DNA of 64,000 nt from an uncultured Dokdonella sp. GTDB taxonomy: Bacteria; Pseudomonadota; Gammaproteobacteria; Xanthomonadales; Rhodanobacteraceae. The DNA lies in assembly GCA_934526015.1 (NCBI GenBank), contig CAKSZY010000013.1:1-64000 (forward strand). Reading direction: 5' to 3'. Numbering within the stretch: the first letter of the stretch is position 1; each line of letters opens with the position of its first letter. Below the pieces are notes generated by a model, which was not told the DNA's origin, did not search any database, and saw only the letters and a program-made list of their open reading frames with translations. Positions 61,950-64,000 of this stretch are shown here, one piece after another. The position numbers and the translations under genes were made by a program.

Positions 61950-62085
61950 CCCTGGCCCTGGCCCTGGCCCTAGCCCCTAGCCCCTAGCCCCTAGCCCCTA
62001 GTACCCAGTCCCCAGTCCCCAGTCCCTAGCCCCTAGTCCCTTGCCCCTAGTCCCTAGTCCCTAGTCCCTAGCCCTGGCCCCTGCC
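61950..62085 (-). repeat. Heptamer tandem array in inverted orientation (right arm)
   Basis: About 18 units on the plus strand of CCCTAGT and variants (CCCTAGC, CCCCAGT, and a 6-base CCCTGG run at 61950-61970), i.e. the complement of the left array. The 87 bases between the arms are ordinary sequence. The two arrays together could form a long imperfect hairpin. The right arm ends 13 bases before the hydrolase ATG. Confidence 0.9.
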
Positions 62086-62098
62086 TTATCATCCCCTC

Positions 62099-62791
62099 AT
62101 GCCGTCCGAACCTGCCACTCCACCGCCGGTCTTCCCCGCCGAGCACGTCACCTTCCTGCTGCCGGGTCCGGCCGGCGCTCTCGAAGTGACGACCTCGCCG
62201 GCCGATGCCGGGAGCGACGCGGTGCGCGGCGTCGCCGTCATCTGCCATCCGCATCCGCTGCATGGCGGCACCATGCACAACAAGGTGGTGACGATCGTCG
62301 AGCGCTCGCTGCGCGAACTCGGTCTGGCCTGCGTGCGCTTCAATTTCCGCGGCGTCGGCCACTCCGCCGGCAGTCACGACGAAGGTCGCGGCGAGGCCGA
62401 CGATCTGGCCGCCGTGGTGGCCTGGGCGCGCGCCGCGAGTCCCGGCGACGCGCTGTGGCTGGCCGGGTTCTCGTTCGGCAGCTACATCACCCTGGCGGCG
62501 GCGAAGCCGCTGGATGCCGCCGCCCTGATCTCGATCGCGCCGCCGGTCGGGCGCTGGGATTTCGAGTCCATCGAGCTGCCGGACTGCCCGTGGCTGGTCG
62601 TGCAGGGCGAGGAAGACGAGATCGTCGATCCGGCCGCCGTGTTCGACTGGATCGAGACCTTGCCGAAGCCGCCCCATCTCGTGCGCATGGCGGAAACCTC
62701 GCACTTCTTCCACCGCCGCCTGATGGACCTGCGCGGAGCGATCAAGCACGCCATGCGCGCGCACCTGCCGGCACCGCGCACGCCGGCATGA
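62099..62791 (+). CDS. Alpha/beta hydrolase
   Basis: A 230-residue cytoplasmic protein of the small bacterial family that starts with a beta-strand and CHPHPLHGGTMHNKVV, followed by RFNFRGVGHSAGSHDEGRGE. The nucleophile Ser125 lies in AGFSFGSY, an acid in QGEEDEIVDP and His in ETSHFFHRRL. Substrate unknown. It overlaps zapE by ATGA (62788-62791), and the heptamer array sits directly upstream in place of an ordinary promoter. Confidence 0.88.
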   Translation: MPSEPATPPPVFPAEHVTFLLPGPAGALEVTTSPADAGSDAVRGVAVICHPHPLHGGTMHNKVVTIVERSLRELGLACVRFNFRGVGHSAGSHDEGRGEADDLAAVVAWARAASPGDALWLAGFSFGSYITLAAAKPLDAAALISIAPPVGRWDFESIELPDCPWLVVQGEEDEIVDPAAVFDWIETLPKPPHLVRMAETSHFFHRRLMDLRGAIKHAMRAHLPAPRTPA

Positions 62792-63879
62792 GTGCCGTCG
62801 AACGGCCGGGCGCGAGGTACGCGCGCGGAGTCGAGGCGGGCGAATGGCAGGCCGATCCGGCCCAGCAAGCCGCGCTCGCCGCGTTCGACCGCATCCATGC
62901 CGGACTGGCCGCACGGACCCCGCCGAGCCTGTGGCAGCGCCTGCGCGGCACGCGGCCGGCGGCGCCGCGCGGCCTCTACCTGTGGGGCAGCGTGGGTCGC
63001 GGCAAGACCTTCCTGATGGACCTCTTCTTCGAGTCGCTGCCGACGCCGCGCAAGCAGCGCGTGCACTTCCACCGCTTCATGCAGGGCATCCATGCCGAAC
63101 TGCGCGGACTCGCCGGCCACCGCGATCCGCTGGTCGAGGTGGCGGCGCGCATCGCCGCCGGCGCCGAGGTGCTTTGTCTGGACGAGTTCTTCGTGCTCGA
63201 CATCGGCGATGCGATGATCCTCGCCAACCTGCTGAAGGCGCTGTTCGCCGAAGACGTGGTGCTGGTGACCACCTCGAACACGGCACCGGCGAACCTCTAC
63301 CGCGACGGCCTGCAGCGTGCGCGCTTCCTGCCGGCGATCGCCCTGTTGGAGACGCACTGCGAGATCCTCGAACTGGTCTCGCCGATCGACTGGCGCCTGC
63401 GCGCGCTGCGCCAGGCGCCGGTCTACCACACGCCGCCCGACGCGGCGGCGGAGCGCGCCCTGCGGGCGACCTTCCAGCGGGTCGCCCGCGGCCACGAGCG
63501 CGAAGGCTTCCCGATGATCCTCAACGATCGTCCGGTCGAGGTGCGGCGCGAGGCCGACGGCGTCATCTGGTTCGATTTCACCGCGCTCTGCGAGGGGCCG
63601 CGCGGGGTCGCCGACTACATCGAGCTGGCCCGCAGCTACCACACGATCCTCGTTTCCGGCGTCCCCGAGTTCACCCCGCAGACCGAGGATGCCGCGCAGC
63701 GTTTCATCGAGTTCGTCGACGAGGCCTACGACCGCGGCGTCAACCTCGTGCTGTCGGCGGCCGTGCCGATCGTCGAGCTCTACGACGGCCGGCGCCTGCG
63801 CGCGATGTTCGCGCGCACCGAGTCGCGCCTGATCGAGATGCAGAGCGAGGAATACATGACGCGCGAGCATCTCGCCTGA
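62788..63879 (+). CDS. zapE: Cell division AFG1-like ATPase ZapE
   Basis: P-loop ATPase that acts on the Z-ring under stress in E. coli and belongs to the AFG1 family. The 363-residue protein has Walker A GSVGRGKT (residues 67-74), HFHRFMQGIHAEL, Walker B VLCLDEFFV, the sensor region LVTTSNTAPANLYRDGLQRARFLPAI and the C-terminal EEYMTREHL. The start overlaps the hydrolase stop by 4 bp. The last 121 bases of the window hold no gene that I can support. Confidence 0.95.
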   Translation: MSAVERPGARYARGVEAGEWQADPAQQAALAAFDRIHAGLAARTPPSLWQRLRGTRPAAPRGLYLWGSVGRGKTFLMDLFFESLPTPRKQRVHFHRFMQGIHAELRGLAGHRDPLVEVAARIAAGAEVLCLDEFFVLDIGDAMILANLLKALFAEDVVLVTTSNTAPANLYRDGLQRARFLPAIALLETHCEILELVSPIDWRLRALRQAPVYHTPPDAAAERALRATFQRVARGHEREGFPMILNDRPVEVRREADGVIWFDFTALCEGPRGVADYIELARSYHTILVSGVPEFTPQTEDAAQRFIEFVDEAYDRGVNLVLSAAVPIVELYDGRRLRAMFARTESRLIEMQSEEYMTREHLA

Positions 63880-64000
63880 GTCTGCGCCTGAGCCGACACC
63901 GACACCGTCGATGCGGCAAGCGGGAAATCTCCCGGCCCTGCGCAGGAAAAGCGCCGAGGCAAGGCATCGGGCACATGGCAGCCCGGCGCAGCGGAATCCG

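Noticed and set aside
61818..62085. CRISPR array
   Set aside because: The units are 7 bp and contiguous without spacers, and the two arrays are inverted with respect to each other.

Overview
This 64 kb window is chromosomal DNA from a high-G+C gammaproteobacterium. Gene content and order point to the order Lysobacterales (Xanthomonadales), probably Rhodanobacteraceae or a Dokdonella-like relative: an aa3 oxidase locus with CtaG, a DUF2909 protein, SURF1 and heme A/O synthases; an ECF sigma factor paired with a TPR Ser/Thr kinase; secreted proteins ending in an 'IFAD-FD'-like tail; and an aadA-type integron attC site. The taxonomic call is inference from sequence features; no database was searched. 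I see no prophage, IS transposase, rRNA operon or CRISPR array.

Layout. 1-990: an integron-type gene cassette with a small DUF7832-like gene, then a gene-free stretch. 991-4140: putA (proline to glutamate), divergent from the respiratory block. 4612-12580: coxB-coxA-ctaG-coxC, a reverse DUF2909 gene, SURF1, a SCO-like thioredoxin-fold protein, ctaA and ctaB, together making, metallating and heme-loading cytochrome c oxidase. 12677-15392: an SLC10A7-like transporter and a lower-G+C type II restriction-modification pair (MT-A70 methylase with fused HTH, BglII/BstYI-like endonuclease). 15554-29650: a CrtI-like oxidoreductase, a TPR protein, a large secreted beta-helix protein split by an in-frame TGA, an ECF sigma factor/Ser-Thr kinase pair, fadE, a lipoprotein, a DUF4124 protein and two alkylation-repair genes. 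29746-36852: a nested inverted repeat, an SDR enzyme, a small lipoprotein, SppA, a MATE exporter, an epimerase and a DUF3667 protein.

37121-46295 is a housekeeping region with notable regulation: a triple DnaA-box cluster ahead of priA, a near-perfect CIRCE element in front of rpoH, then ung, a dual-receiver protein, ftsX and ftsE joined by 4-bp stop/start overlaps, followed by a GspF protein and a UbiA-family prenyltransferase. 46299-52945: a gingipain-like C25 peptidase, a secreted protein, a TPR-sulfotransferase, an MtfA peptidase and a small exported protein. 53327-58502: a fused DAK2-DegV protein (FakA/FakB-like), a second nested repeat, plsY, birA, coaX and a SPOR protein; plsY-birA-coaX overlap and the set links phospholipid acylation, biotin and CoA supply. 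58553-63879: tRNA-Thr and tRNA-Arg, a cytochrome c5-like protein, glnA behind a textbook sigma-54 promoter with an NtrC-like site, acpH, two opposed arrays of a G-rich heptamer, an alpha/beta hydrolase and zapE.

The most unusual items are the CIRCE element at rpoH, the restriction-modification pair with its probable target sequence over the methylase promoter, the stray integron cassette, the DnaA boxes at priA and the two classes of inverted short-unit repeat arrays.
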